From Ptiloglossa arizonensis (Eukaryota > Arthropoda > Insecta > Hymenoptera > Colletidae): a stretch of DNA of 64,000 bases. The translations under genes were made by a program, and so were the position numbers. Below the pieces are notes generated by a model, which saw nothing but the letters and a program-made list of their open reading frames with translations, did no database searches and was not told the DNA's origin. Of the stretch, positions 10,151-21,175 are shown in pieces. The first letter of the stretch is position 1; every line of letters starts with the position of its first letter. The DNA is taken from NCBI RefSeq assembly GCF_051014685.1, contig NW_027478871.1, positions 124,001-188,000 on the forward strand. Reading direction: 5' to 3'.

Positions 10151-12250
10151 TCGCGAACGGATTGACCAATCCGTAAAATTTCTGTTGCATCTGAAAGTAG
10201 AAACTCGCCCGATTACAACGGTATGCGTACTTTTCCCCTAGGCCGTTCTAGTTATTCGTTTCGAGCATCAGAACTGCGAAAATGTTGAGTTTCTCATGCG
10301 TTTCTTACCTACAAACTGCCATATCTCGCGAACGGATTGACCAATCCGCAAAATTTCTGTTGCATCTGAAAGTAGAAATTCGCCCGATTACAACGGTATG
10401 CGTACTTTTCCCCTAGACCGTTCTAGTTATGCTTGTGGAGCATCAGAACTGCGAAAATTTTGAGTTTCTCAAGCGTTTCTTACTTCCAAACTGCCACATC
10501 TCGCGAACGGATTGACCAATCCGCAAAATTTCTGTTGCATCTGAAAGTAGAAACTCGCCCGATTACAAAGGTAGGTGTAGTTTTCCCCTAGGCCGTTCTA
10601 GTTATTCGTTTCGAGCATCAGAACTGCGAAAATGTTGAGTTTCTCAAGCGTTTCTTACCTACAAACTGCCATATCTCGCGAACGGATTGACCAATCCACA
10701 AAATTTCTGTTGCATCTGAAAGTAGAAAGTCGCCCGATTACAACGGTATGCGTACTTTTCCCCTAGACCGTTCTAGCTATGCTTGTCGAGCATCAGAACT
10801 GCGAAAATTTTGAGTTTCTCAAGCGTTTCTTACTTCCAAACTGCCATATCTCGCGAACGGATTGACCAATCCGCAAAATTTCTGTTGCATCTGAAAGTAG
10901 AAAGTCGCCCGATTACAACGGTATGCGTACTTTTCCCCTAGAACGTTCTGGTTATGCTTGTCGAGCATCAGAACTGCGAAAATTTTGAGTTTCTCAAGCG
11001 TTTCTTACCTCCAAACTGCCATATCTCGCGAACGGATTGACCAATCCGCAAAATTTCTGTTGCATCTGAAAGTAGAAACTCGCCCGATTACAACGGTAGA
11101 TGTAGTTTTCCCTTAGGCCGTTCTAGTTATTCGTTTCGAGCATCAGAACTGCGAAAATGTTGAGTTTCTCAAGCGTTTCTTACCTACAAACTGCCATATC
11201 TCGCGAACGGATTTACCAATCCGCAAAATTTCTGTTGCATCTGAAAGTAGAAATTCGGCCGATTACAACAGTATGCGCACTTTTCCCCTGGTCGGTTCTA
11301 GTTACTCGATTCGAGCATCAGAACTGCGAAAATTTTGAGTTTCTCAAGCGTTTCTTACCTCCAAACTGCCATATCTCGCGAACGGATTGACCAATCCGCA
11401 AAATTTCTGTTGCATCTGAAAGTAGAAACTCGCCCGATTACAACGGTATGCGTACTTTCCCCCTAGGCCGTACTGGTTATTCGTTTCGAGCATCAGAACT
11501 GTGAAAATTTTGAGTTTCTCAACCGTTTCTTACCTCCAAACTGCCATATCTCGCGAACGGATTGACCAATCCGCAAAATTTCTGTTGCATCTGAAAGTAG
11601 AAATTCGCCCGATTACAACGGTATGCGTACTTTTCCCCTAGACCGCTCTAGTTATGCTTGTCGAGCATCAGAACTGCGAAAATTTTGAGTTTCTCAAGCG
11701 TTTCTTACCTCCAAACTGCCATATCTCGCGAACGGATTGACCAATCCGCAAAATTTCTGTTGCATCTGAAAGTAGAAAGTCGCCCGATTACAACGGTATG
11801 CGTACTTTTCCCCTAGAACGTTCTGGTTATGCTTGTCGAGCATCAGAACTGCGAAAATTTTGAGTTTCTCAAGCGATTCTTACCTCCAAACTGCCATATC
11901 TCGCGAACGGATTGACCAATCCGTAAAATTTCTGTTGCATCTGAAAGTAGTAACTCGCCCGATTACAACGGTATGCGTACTTTTCCCCTAGGCCGTTCTA
12001 GTTATTCGTTTCGAGCATCAGAACTGCGAAAATTTTGAGTTTCTCAAGCGTTTCTTACCTCCAAACTGCCATATCTAGCGAACGGATTGACCAATCCGCA
12101 AAATGTCTGTTGCATCTGAAAGTAGAAACTCGCCCGATTACAACGGTATGCGTACTTTTCCCCTAGGCCGTTCTGGTTATTCGTTTCGAGTATCAGAACT
12201 GTGATAATTTTGAATTTCTCGACCGTTTCTCGCCTCCAAACTGCCATATC
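10151..12250. repeat. 12-unit block, copy 2
   Basis: Repeats 4026-6125 unit for unit, including the rare AAAGGTAGGTGTAG, GTAGATGTAG and CTGGTCGG variants. Differences noticed by eye: GAAAGTAG here for GAGAGTAG at about 4244; GAACG for GAATG at about 4818; CCACAAAA for CCGCAAAA near 10697; ATTTACC for ATTGACC near 11213; CAACAG for CAACGG near 11270; ATATC for ATACC near 11548; AGCGATTC for AGCGTTTC near 11876. After the last unit one extra unit with CGTTCCCCCAAGTCCG (12251) is inserted before the GCGAAAGG unit. Confidence 0.85.
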
Positions 12251-14700
12251 TCGCGAACGGATTGACCAATCCGCAAAATTTCTGTTGCATCTGAAAGTAG
12301 AAACTCGCCCGATTACAACGGTATGCGTACGTTCCCCCAAGTCCGTTCTAGTTATTTGTTTCGAGCATCAGAACTGCGAAAATTTTGAGTTTCTCAAGCG
12401 TTTCTTACCTCCAAACTGCCATATCTCGCGAAAGGATTGACCAATCCGCAAAATTTCTGTTGCATCTGAAAGTAGAAATTCGCCCGATTACAACGGTATG
12501 CGTACTTTTCCCCTAGTCCGTTCTAGTTATTCGTTTCGAGCATCAGAACTGCGAAAATTTTGAGTTTTTCAAGCGTTTCTTACATCCAAATTGCCATACC
12601 TCGCGAACGGATTGAGCAATTCGCAAAATTTCTGTTGCATCTGAAGGTAGAAACTCGCCCGTTTACAACGGTATGCGTACTTTTCCCCTAGGCCGTTCTA
12701 GTTATTCGTTTCGAGCAACAGAACTGCGAAAATTTTGAGTTTCTCAAGCGTTTCTTACTTCCAAACCGCCATATCTCGCGAACGGATTGACCAATCCGCA
12801 AAATTTCTGTTGCATCTGAAAGTAGAAACTCGCCCGATTACAACGGTATGCGTACTTTTCCCCTAGGCCGTTCTAGTTAATCGTTTCGAGCATCAGAACT
12901 GCGAAAATTTTGAGTTTCTCAAGCGTTTCTTACTTCCAAACTGCCATATCTCGCGAACGGATTGACCAATCCGCAAAATTTCTGTTGCATCTGAAAGTAG
13001 AAGCTCGCCCGATTACAACGGTATGCGTACTTTTCCCGTAGGCCGTTGTAGTTATTCGTTTCGAGCATGAGAACTGCGAAAATTTTGTGTTTCTCAAGTG
13101 TTTCATACTTCCAAACTGCCATATCTCGCGAACGGATTGACCAATCCGCAAAATTTCTGTTGCATCTGAAAGTAGAAACTCGCCCGATTACAACGGTATG
13201 CGTACTTTTCCCCTAGTCCGTTGTAGTTATTCGTTTCGAGCATCAGAACTGCGAAAATTTTGAGTTTTTCAAGCGTTTCTTACTTCCAAATTGCCATACC
13301 TCGCGAACGGATTGAGCAATCCGCAAAATTTCTGTTGCATCTGAAGGTAGAAACTCGCCCGTTTACAACGGCATGCGTACTTTTCCCCTAGGCCGTTCTA
13401 GTTATTCGTTTCGAGCATCAGAACTGCGAAAATTTTGAGTTTCTCAAGTGTTTCATACTTCCAAACTGCCATATCTCGCGAACGGATTGACCAATCCGCA
13501 AAATTTCTGTTGCATCTGAAAGTAGAAACTCGCCCGATTACAACGGTATGCCTACTCTTCCCCTAGGCCGTTCTAGTTATTCGTTTCGAGCATCAGAACT
13601 GCGAAAATGTTGAGTTTCTCAAGCGTTTCTTACCTACAAACTGCCATATCTCGCGAACGGATTGACCAATCCGCAAAATTTCTGTTGCATCTGAAAGTAG
13701 AAATTCGCCCGATTACAACGGTATGCGTACTTTTCCCCTAGACCGTTCTAGTTATGCTTGTCGAGCATCAGAACTGCGAAAATTTTGAGTTTCTCAAGCG
13801 TTTCTTACTTCCAAACTGCCATATCTCGCGAACGGATTGACCAATCCGCAAAATTTCTGATGCATCTGAAAGTAGAAACTCGCCCGATTACAACGGTAGG
13901 TGTAGTTTTCCCCTAGGCCGTTCTAGTTATTCGTTTCGAGCATCAGAACTGCGAAAATGTTGAGTTTCTCAAGCGTTTCTTACCTACAAACTGCCATATC
14001 TCGCGAACGGATTGACCAATCCGCAAAATTTCTGTTGCATCTGAAAGTAGAAAGTCGCCCGATTACAACGGTATGCGTACTTTTCCCCTAGACCGTTCTA
14101 GCTATGCTTGTCGAGCATCAGGACTGCGAAAATTTTGAGTTTCTCAAGCGTTTCTTACCTCCAAACTGCCATATCTCGCGAACGGATTGACCAATCCGCA
14201 AAATTTCTGTTGCATCTGAAAGTAGAAACTCGCCCGATTACAACGGTATGCGTACTTTTCCCCTAGAACGTTCTGGTTATGCTTGTCGAGCATCAGAACT
14301 GCGAAAATTTTGAGATTCTCAAGCGTTTCTTACCTCCAAACTGCCATATCTCGCGAACGGATTGACCTATCCGCAAAATTTCTGTTGCATCTGAAAGTAG
14401 AAACTCGCCCGATTACAACGGTAGATGTAGTTTTCCCTTAGGCCGTTCTAGTTATTCGTTTCGAGCATCAGAACTGCGAAAATGTTGAGTTTCTCAAGCG
14501 TTTCTTACCTACAAACTGCCATATCTCGCGAACGGATTGACCAATCCGCAAAATTTCTGTTGCATCTGAAAGTAGAAATTCGGCCGATTACAACAGTATG
14601 CGCACTTTTCCCCTGGTCGGTTCTAGTTACTCGATTCGAGCATCAGAACTGCGAAAATTTTGAGTTTCTCAAGCGTTTCTTACCTCCAAACTGCCATATC
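12076..14700. repeat. 15-unit HOR, copy 1
   Basis: It starts at the TAGCGA unit with the GTGATAATTTTGAAT tail and runs 15 units (2625 bp) to the next such unit at 14701; its first unit is also the last unit of the 12-unit block. Order: GTTCCCCCAAGTCCG unit (12251); GCGAAAGG unit; GAGCAATTCGC unit; GTTAATCG unit; CCCGTAGG plus CATGAG unit (12951); GTCCGTTGTAG unit (13126); GGCATGCG unit (13301); CCTACTCTTCC unit (13476); GACCG/TTATGCTTG unit; TAGGTGTAG unit (13826); AGCTATGCTTG plus CAGGACTG unit (14001); GAACG unit with GAGATTCTC (14176); GTAGATGTAG unit; AAATTCGGCC unit (14526). Confidence 0.82.
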
Positions 14701-17150
14701 TAGCGAACGGATTGACCAATCCGCAAAATGTCTGTTGCATCTGAAAGTAGAAACTCGCCCGATTACAACGGTATGCGTACTTTTCCCCTAGGCCGTTCTG
14801 GTTATTCGTTTCGAGTATCAGAACTGTGATAATTTTGAATTTCTCGACCGTTTCTCGCCTCCAAACTGCCATATCTCGCGAACGGATTGACCAATCCGCA
14901 AAATTTCTGTTGCATCTGAAAGTAGAAACTCGCCCGATTACAACGGTATGCGTACGTTCCCCCAAGTCCGTTCTAGTTATTCGTTTCGAGCATCAGAACT
15001 GCGAAAATTTTGAGTTTCTCAAGCGTTTCTTACCTCCAAACTGCCATATCTCGCGAAAGGATTGACCAATCCGCAAAATTTCTGTTGCATCTGAAAGTAG
15101 AAATTCGCCCGATTACAACGGTATGCGTACTCTTCCCCTAGTCCGTTCTAGTTATTCGTTTCGAGCATCAGAACTGCGAAAATTTTGAGTTTTTCAAGCG
15201 TTTCTTACATCCAAATTGCCATACCTCGCGAACGGATTGAGCAATTCGCAAAATTTCTGTTGCATCTGAAGGTAGAAACTCGCCCGTTTACAACGGTATG
15301 CGTACTTTTCCCCTAGGCCGTTCTAGTTATTCGTTTCGAGCAACAGAACTGCGAAAATTTTGAGTTTCTCAAGCGTTTCTTACTTCCAAACCGCCATATC
15401 TCGCGAACGGATTGACCAATCCGCAAAATTTCTGTTGCATCTGAAAGTAGAAACTCGCCCGATTACAAGGGTATGCGTACTTTTCCCCTAGGCCGTTCTA
15501 GTTAATCGTTTCGAGCATCAGAACTGCGAAAATTTTGAGTTTCTCAAGCGTTTCTTACTTCCAAACTGCCATATCTCGCGAACGGATTGACCAATCCGCA
15601 AAATTTCTGTTGCATCTGAAAGTAGAAGCTCGCCCGATTACAACGGTATGCGTACTTTTCCCGTAGGCCGTTCTAGTTAATCGTTTCGAGCATCAGAACT
15701 GCGAAAATTTTGAGTTTCTCAAGCGTTTCTTACTTCCAAACTGCCATATCTCGCGAACGGATTGACCAATCCGCAAAATTTCTGTTGCATCTGAAAGTAG
15801 AAGCTCGCCCGATTACAACGGTATGCGTACTTTTCCCGTAGGCCGTTGTAGTTATTCGTTTCGAGCATGAGAACTGCGAAAATTTTGTGTTTCTCAAGTG
15901 TTTCATACTTCCAAACTGCCATATCTCGCGAACGGATTGACCAATCCGCAAAATTTCTGTTGCATCTGAAAGTAGAAACTCGCCCGATTACAACGGTATG
16001 CGTACTTTTCCCCTAGTCCGTTGTAGTTATTCGTTTCGAGCATCAGAACTGCGAAAATGTTGAGTTTCTCAAGCGTTTCTTACCTACAAACTGCCATATC
16101 TCGCGAACGGATTGACCAATCCGCAAAATTTCTGTTGCATCTGAAAGTAGAAATTCGCCCGATTACAACGGTATGCGTACTTTTCCCCTAGACCGTTCTA
16201 GTTATGCTTGTCGAGCATCAGAACTGCGAAAATTTTGAGTTTCTCAAGCGTTTCTTACTTCCAAACTGCCATATCTCGCGAACGGATTGACCAATCCGCA
16301 AAATTTCTGATGCATCTGAAAGTAGAAACTCGCCCGATTACAACGGTAGGTGTAGTTTTCCCCTAGGCCGTTCTAGTTATTCGTTTCGAGCATCAGAACT
16401 GCGAAAATGTTGAGTTTCTCAAGCGTTTCTTACCTACAAACTGCCATATCTCGCGAACGGATTGACCAATCCGCAAAATTTCTGTTGCATCTGAAAGTAG
16501 AAAGTCGCCCGATTACAACGGTATGCGTACTTTTCCCCTAGACCGTTCTAGCTATGCTTGTCGAGCATCAGGACTGCGAAAATTTTGAGTTTCTCAAGCG
16601 TTTCTTACCTCCAAACTGCCATATCTCGCGAACGGATTGACCAATCCGCAAAATTTCTGTTGCATCTGAAAGTAGAAACTCGCCCGATTACAACGGTATG
16701 CGTACTTTTCCCCTAGAACGTTCTGGTTATGCTTGTCGAGCATCAGAACTGCGAAAATTTTGAGTTTCTCAAGCGTTTCTTACCTCCAAACTGCCATATC
16801 TCGCGAACGGATTGACCAATCCGCAAAATTTCTGTTGCATCTGAAAGTAGAAACTCGCCCGATTACAACGGTAGATGTAGTTTTCCCTTAGGCCGTTCTA
16901 GTTATTCGTTTCGAGCATCAGAACTGCGAAAATGTTGAGTTTCTCAAGCGTTTCTTACCTACAAACTGCCATATCTCGCGAACGGATTGACCAATCCGCA
17001 AAATTTCTGTTGCATCTGAAAGTAGAAATTCGGCCGATTACAACAGTATGCGCACTTTTCCCCTGGTCGGTTCTAGTTACTCGATTCGAGCATCAGAACT
17101 GCGAAAATTTTGAGTTTCTCAAGCGTTTCTTACCTCCAAACTGCCATATC
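14701..17150. repeat. HOR copy 2, reduced to 14 units
   Basis: Same unit order as 12076-14700 but 2450 bp long. An extra unit at 15576-15750 combines an AAGCTCG/CCCGTAGG head with a GTTAATCG tail. Three units (GTCCGTTGTAG, GGCATGCG, CCTACTCTTCC) are replaced by one mosaic unit at 15926-16100, which has the GTCCGTTGTAG head and the AAAATGTT/CTACAAAC tail. The net change is minus one unit. Confidence 0.8.
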
Positions 17151-19075
17151 TAGCGAACGGATTGACCAATCCGCAAAATGTCTGTTGCATCTGAAAGTAG
17201 AAACTCGCCCGATTACAACGGTATGCGTACTTTTCCCCTAGGCCGTTCTGGTTATTCGTTTCGAGTATCAGAACTGTGATAATTTTGAATTTCTCGACCG
17301 TTTCTCGCCTCCAAACTGCCATATCTCGCGAACGGATTGACCAATCCGCAAAATTTCTGTTGCATCTGAAAGTAGAAACTCGCCCGATTACAACGGTATG
17401 CGTACGTTCCCCCAAGTCCGTTCTAGTTATTCGTTTCGAGCATCAGAACTGCGAAAATTTTGAGTTTCTCAAGCGTTTCTTACCTCCAAACTGCCATATC
17501 TCGCGAAAGGATTGACCAATCCGCAAAATTTCTGTTGCATCTGAAAGTAGAAATTCGCCCGATTACAACGGTATGCGTACTCTTCCCCTAGTCCGTTCTA
17601 GTTATTCGTTTCGAGCATCAGAACTGCGAAAATTTTGAGTTTTTCAAGCGTTTCTTACATCCAAATTGCCATACCTCGCGAACGGATTGAGCAATTCGCA
17701 AAATTTCTGTTGCATCTGAAGGTAGAAACTCGCCCGTTTACAACGGTATGCGTACTTTTCCCCTAGGCCGTTCTAGTTATTCGTTTCGAGCAACAGAACT
17801 GCGAAAATTTTGAGTTTCTCAAGCGTTTCTTACTTCCAAACCGCCATATCTCGCGAACGGATTGACCAATCCGCAAAATTTCTGTTGCATCTGAAAGTAG
17901 AAACTCGCCCGATTACAACGGTATGCGTACTTTTCCCCTAGGCCGTTCTAGTTAATCGTTTCGAGCATCAGAACTGCGAAAATTTTGAGTTTCTCAAGCG
18001 TTTCTTACTTCCAAACTGCCATATCTCGCGAACGGATTGACCAATCCGCAAAATTTCTGTTGCATCTGAAAGTAGAAGCTCGCCCGATTACAACGGTATG
18101 CGTACTTTTCCCGTAGGCCGTTGTAGTTATTCGTTTCGAGCATGAGAACTGCGAAAATTTTGTGTTTCTCAAGTGTTTCATACTTCCAAACTGCCATATC
18201 TCGCGAACGGATTGACCAATCCGCAAAATTTCTGTTGCATCTGAAAGTAGAAACTCGCCCGATTACAACGGTATGCGTACTTTTCCCCTAGTCCGTTGTA
18301 GTTATTCGTTTCGAGCATCAGAACTGCGAAAATTTTGAGTTTTTCAAGCGTTTCTTACTTCCAAATTGCCATACCTCGCGAACGGATTGAGCAATCCGCA
18401 AAATTTCTGTTGCATCTGAAGGTAGAAACTCGCCCGTTTACAACGGCATGCGTACTTTTCCCCTAGGCCGTTCTAGTTATTCGTTTCGAGCATCAGAACT
18501 GCGAAAATTTTGAGTTTCTCAAGTGTTTCATACTTCCAAACTGCCATATCTCGCGAACGGATTGACCAATCCGCAAAATTTCTGTTGCATCTGAAAGTAG
18601 AAACTCGCCCGATTACAACGGTATGCCTACTCTTCCCCTAGGCCGTTCTAGTTATTCGTTTCGAGCATCAGAACTGCGAAAATGTTGAGTTTCTCAAGCG
18701 TTTCTTACCTACAAACTGCCATATCTCGCGAACGGATTGACCAATCCGCAAAATTTCTGTTGCATCTGAAAGTAGAAATTCGCCCGATTACAACGGTATG
18801 CGTACTTTTCCCCTAGACCGTTCTAGTTATGCTTGTCGAGCATCAGAACTGCGAAAATTTTGAGTTTCTCAAGCGTTTCTTACTTCCAAACTGCCATATC
18901 TCGCGAACGGATTGACCAATCCGCAAAATTTCTGATGCATCTGAAAGTAGAAACTCGCCCGATTACAACGGTAGGTGTAGTTTTCCCCTAGGCCGTTCTA
19001 GTTATTCGTTTCGAGCATCAGAACTGCGAAAATGTTGAGTTTCTCAAGCGTTTCTTACCTACAAACTGCCATATC
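17151..19075. repeat. HOR copy 3, truncated after 11 units
   Basis: Follows the unit order of the first copy (TAGCGA unit, GTTCCCCCAAG, GCGAAAGG, GAGCAATTCGC, GTTAATCG, CCCGTAGG, GTCCGTTGTAG, GGCATGCG, CCTACTCTTCC, TTATGCTTG, TAGGTGTAG). The expected next unit (AAAGTCG head, AGCTATGCTTG) is present only as a head at 19076, joined to a CCCGTAGG/CATGAG tail. That starts a local reduplication of the previous six units. Confidence 0.8.
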
Positions 19076-21175
19076 TCGCGAACGGATTGACCAATCCGCA
19101 AAATTTCTGTTGCATCTGAAAGTAGAAAGTCGCCCGATTACAACGGTATGCGTACTTTTCCCGTAGGCCGTTGTAGTTATTCGTTTCGAGCATGAGAACT
19201 GCGAAAATTTTGTGTTTCTCAAGTGTTTCATACTTCCAAACTGCCATATCTCGCGAACGGATTGACCAATCCGCAAAATTTCTGTTGCATCTGAAAGTAG
19301 AAACTCGCCCGATTACAACGGTATGCGTACTTTTCCCCTAGTCCGTTGTAGTTATTCGTTTCGAGCATCAGAACTGCGAAAATTTTGAGTTTTTCAAGCG
19401 TTTCTTACTTCCAAATTGCCATACCTCGCGAACGGATTGAGCAATCCGCAAAATTTCTGTTGCATCTGAAGGTAGAAACTCGCCCGTTTACAACGGCATG
19501 CGTACTTTTCCCCTAGGCCGTTGTAGTTATTCGTTTCGAGCATGAGAACTGCGAAAATTTTGTGTTTCTCAAGTGTTTCATACTTCCAAACTGCCATATC
19601 TCGCGAACGGATTGACCAATCCGCAAAATTTCTGTTGCATCTGAAAGTAGAAACTCGCCCGATTACAACGGTATGCCTACTCTTCCCCTAGGCCGTTCTA
19701 GTTATTCGTTTCGAGCATCAGAACTGCGAAAATGTTGAGTTTCTCAAGCGTTTCTTACCTACAAACTGCCATATCTCGCGAACGGATTGACCAATCCGCA
19801 AAATTTCTGTTGCATCTGAAAGTAGAAATTCGCCCGATTACAACGGTATGCGTACTTTTCCCCTAGACCGTTCTAGTTATGCTTGTCGAGCATCAGAACT
19901 GCGAAAATTTTGAGTTTCTCAAGCGTTTCTTACTTCCAAACTGCCATATCTCGCGAACGGATTGACCAATCCGCAAAATTTCTGATGCATCTGAAAGTAG
20001 AAACTCGCCCGATTACAACGGTAGGTGTAGTTTTCCCCTAGGCCGTTCTAGTTATTCGTTTCGAGCATCAGAACTGCGAAAATGTTGAGTTTCTCAAGCG
20101 TTTCTTACCTACAAACTGCCATATCTCGCGAACGGATTGACCAATCCGCAAAATTTCTGTTGCATCTGAAAGTAGAAAGTCGCCCGATTACAACGGTATG
20201 CGTACTTTTCCCCTAGACCGTTCTAGCTATGCTTGTCGAGCATCAGGACTGCGAAAATTTTGAGTTTCTCAAGCGTTTCTTACCTCCAAACTGCCATATC
20301 TCGCGAACGGATTGACCAATCCGCAAAATTTCTGTTGCATCTGAAAGTAGAAACTCGCCCGATTACAACGGTATGCGTACTTTTCCCCTAGGCCGTACTG
20401 GTTATTCGTTTCGAGCATCAGAACTGTGAAAATTTTGAGTTTCTCAACCGTTTCTTACCTCCAAACTGCCATATCTCGCGAACGGATTGACCAATCCGCA
20501 AAATTTCTGTTGCATCTGAAAGTAGAAACTCGCCCGATTACAACGGTATGCGTACTTTTCCCGTAGGCCGTTGTAGTTATTCGTTTCGAGCATGAGAACT
20601 GCGAAAATTTTGTGTTTCTCAAGTGTTTCATACTTCCAAACTGCCATATCTCGCGAACGGATTGACCAATCCGCAAAATTTCTGTTGCATCTGAAAGTAG
20701 AAACTCGCCCGATTACAACGGTATGCGTACTTTTCCCCTAGTCCGTTCTAGTTATTCGTTTCGAGCATCAGAACTGCGAAAATTTTGAGTTTTTCAAGCG
20801 TTTCTTACTTCCAAATTGCCATACCTCGCGAACGGATTGAGCAATCCGCAAAATTTCTGTTGCATCTGAAGGTAGAAACTCGCCCGTTTACAACGGCATG
20901 CGTACTTTTCCCCTAGGCCGTTCTAGTTATTCGTTTCGAGCATCAGAACTGCGAAAATTTTGAGTTTCTCAAGTGTTTCATACTTCCAAACTGCCATATC
21001 TCGCGAACGGATTGACCAATCCGCAAAATTTCTGTTGCATCTGAAAGTAGAAACTCGCCCGATTACAACGGTATGCCTACTCTTCCCCTAGGCCGTTCTA
21101 GTTATTCGTTTCGAGCATCAGAACTGCGAAAATGTTGAGTTTCTCAAGCGTTTCTTACCTACAAACTGCCATATC
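18026..21175. repeat. 6-unit sub-repeat reiterated three times with spacers
   Basis: The series CCCGTAGG unit, GTCCG/TTTTTC unit, GGCATGCG unit, CCTACTCTTCC unit, TTATGCTTG unit, TAGGTGTAG unit occurs at 18026-19075 and again from 19076 (offset 1050 bp). Its first four units occur again from 20476 (offset 1400 bp). The second round ends with an AGCTATGCTTG/CAGGACTG unit (20126) and a GTACTGG unit (20301). The third round goes from CCTACTCTTCC (21001) straight to AGCTATGCTTG at 21176. The GGCATGCG unit of the second round (19426) has acquired the GTTGTAG/CATGAG/TTTTGTG tail of the CCCGTAGG class. Confidence 0.78.

Noticed and set aside
12044..12340. Recurring minus-strand open frame of 98 codons, seen with variants about a dozen times, and 67-codon versions
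   Set aside because: It spans 1.7 satellite units and exists only where one unit order occurs. Because 175 is 1 modulo 3, each unit is read in a new frame and no frame stays open. There is no start context, signal peptide or domain, and the overlapping plus-strand frame is equally open.
12201..12440. Recurring plus-strand open frames of 73-86 codons
   Set aside because: Same cause. They overlap the minus-strand frames and follow the divergent-tail unit, which happens to lack stops. Changes between copies follow the DNA variants, not codon positions.
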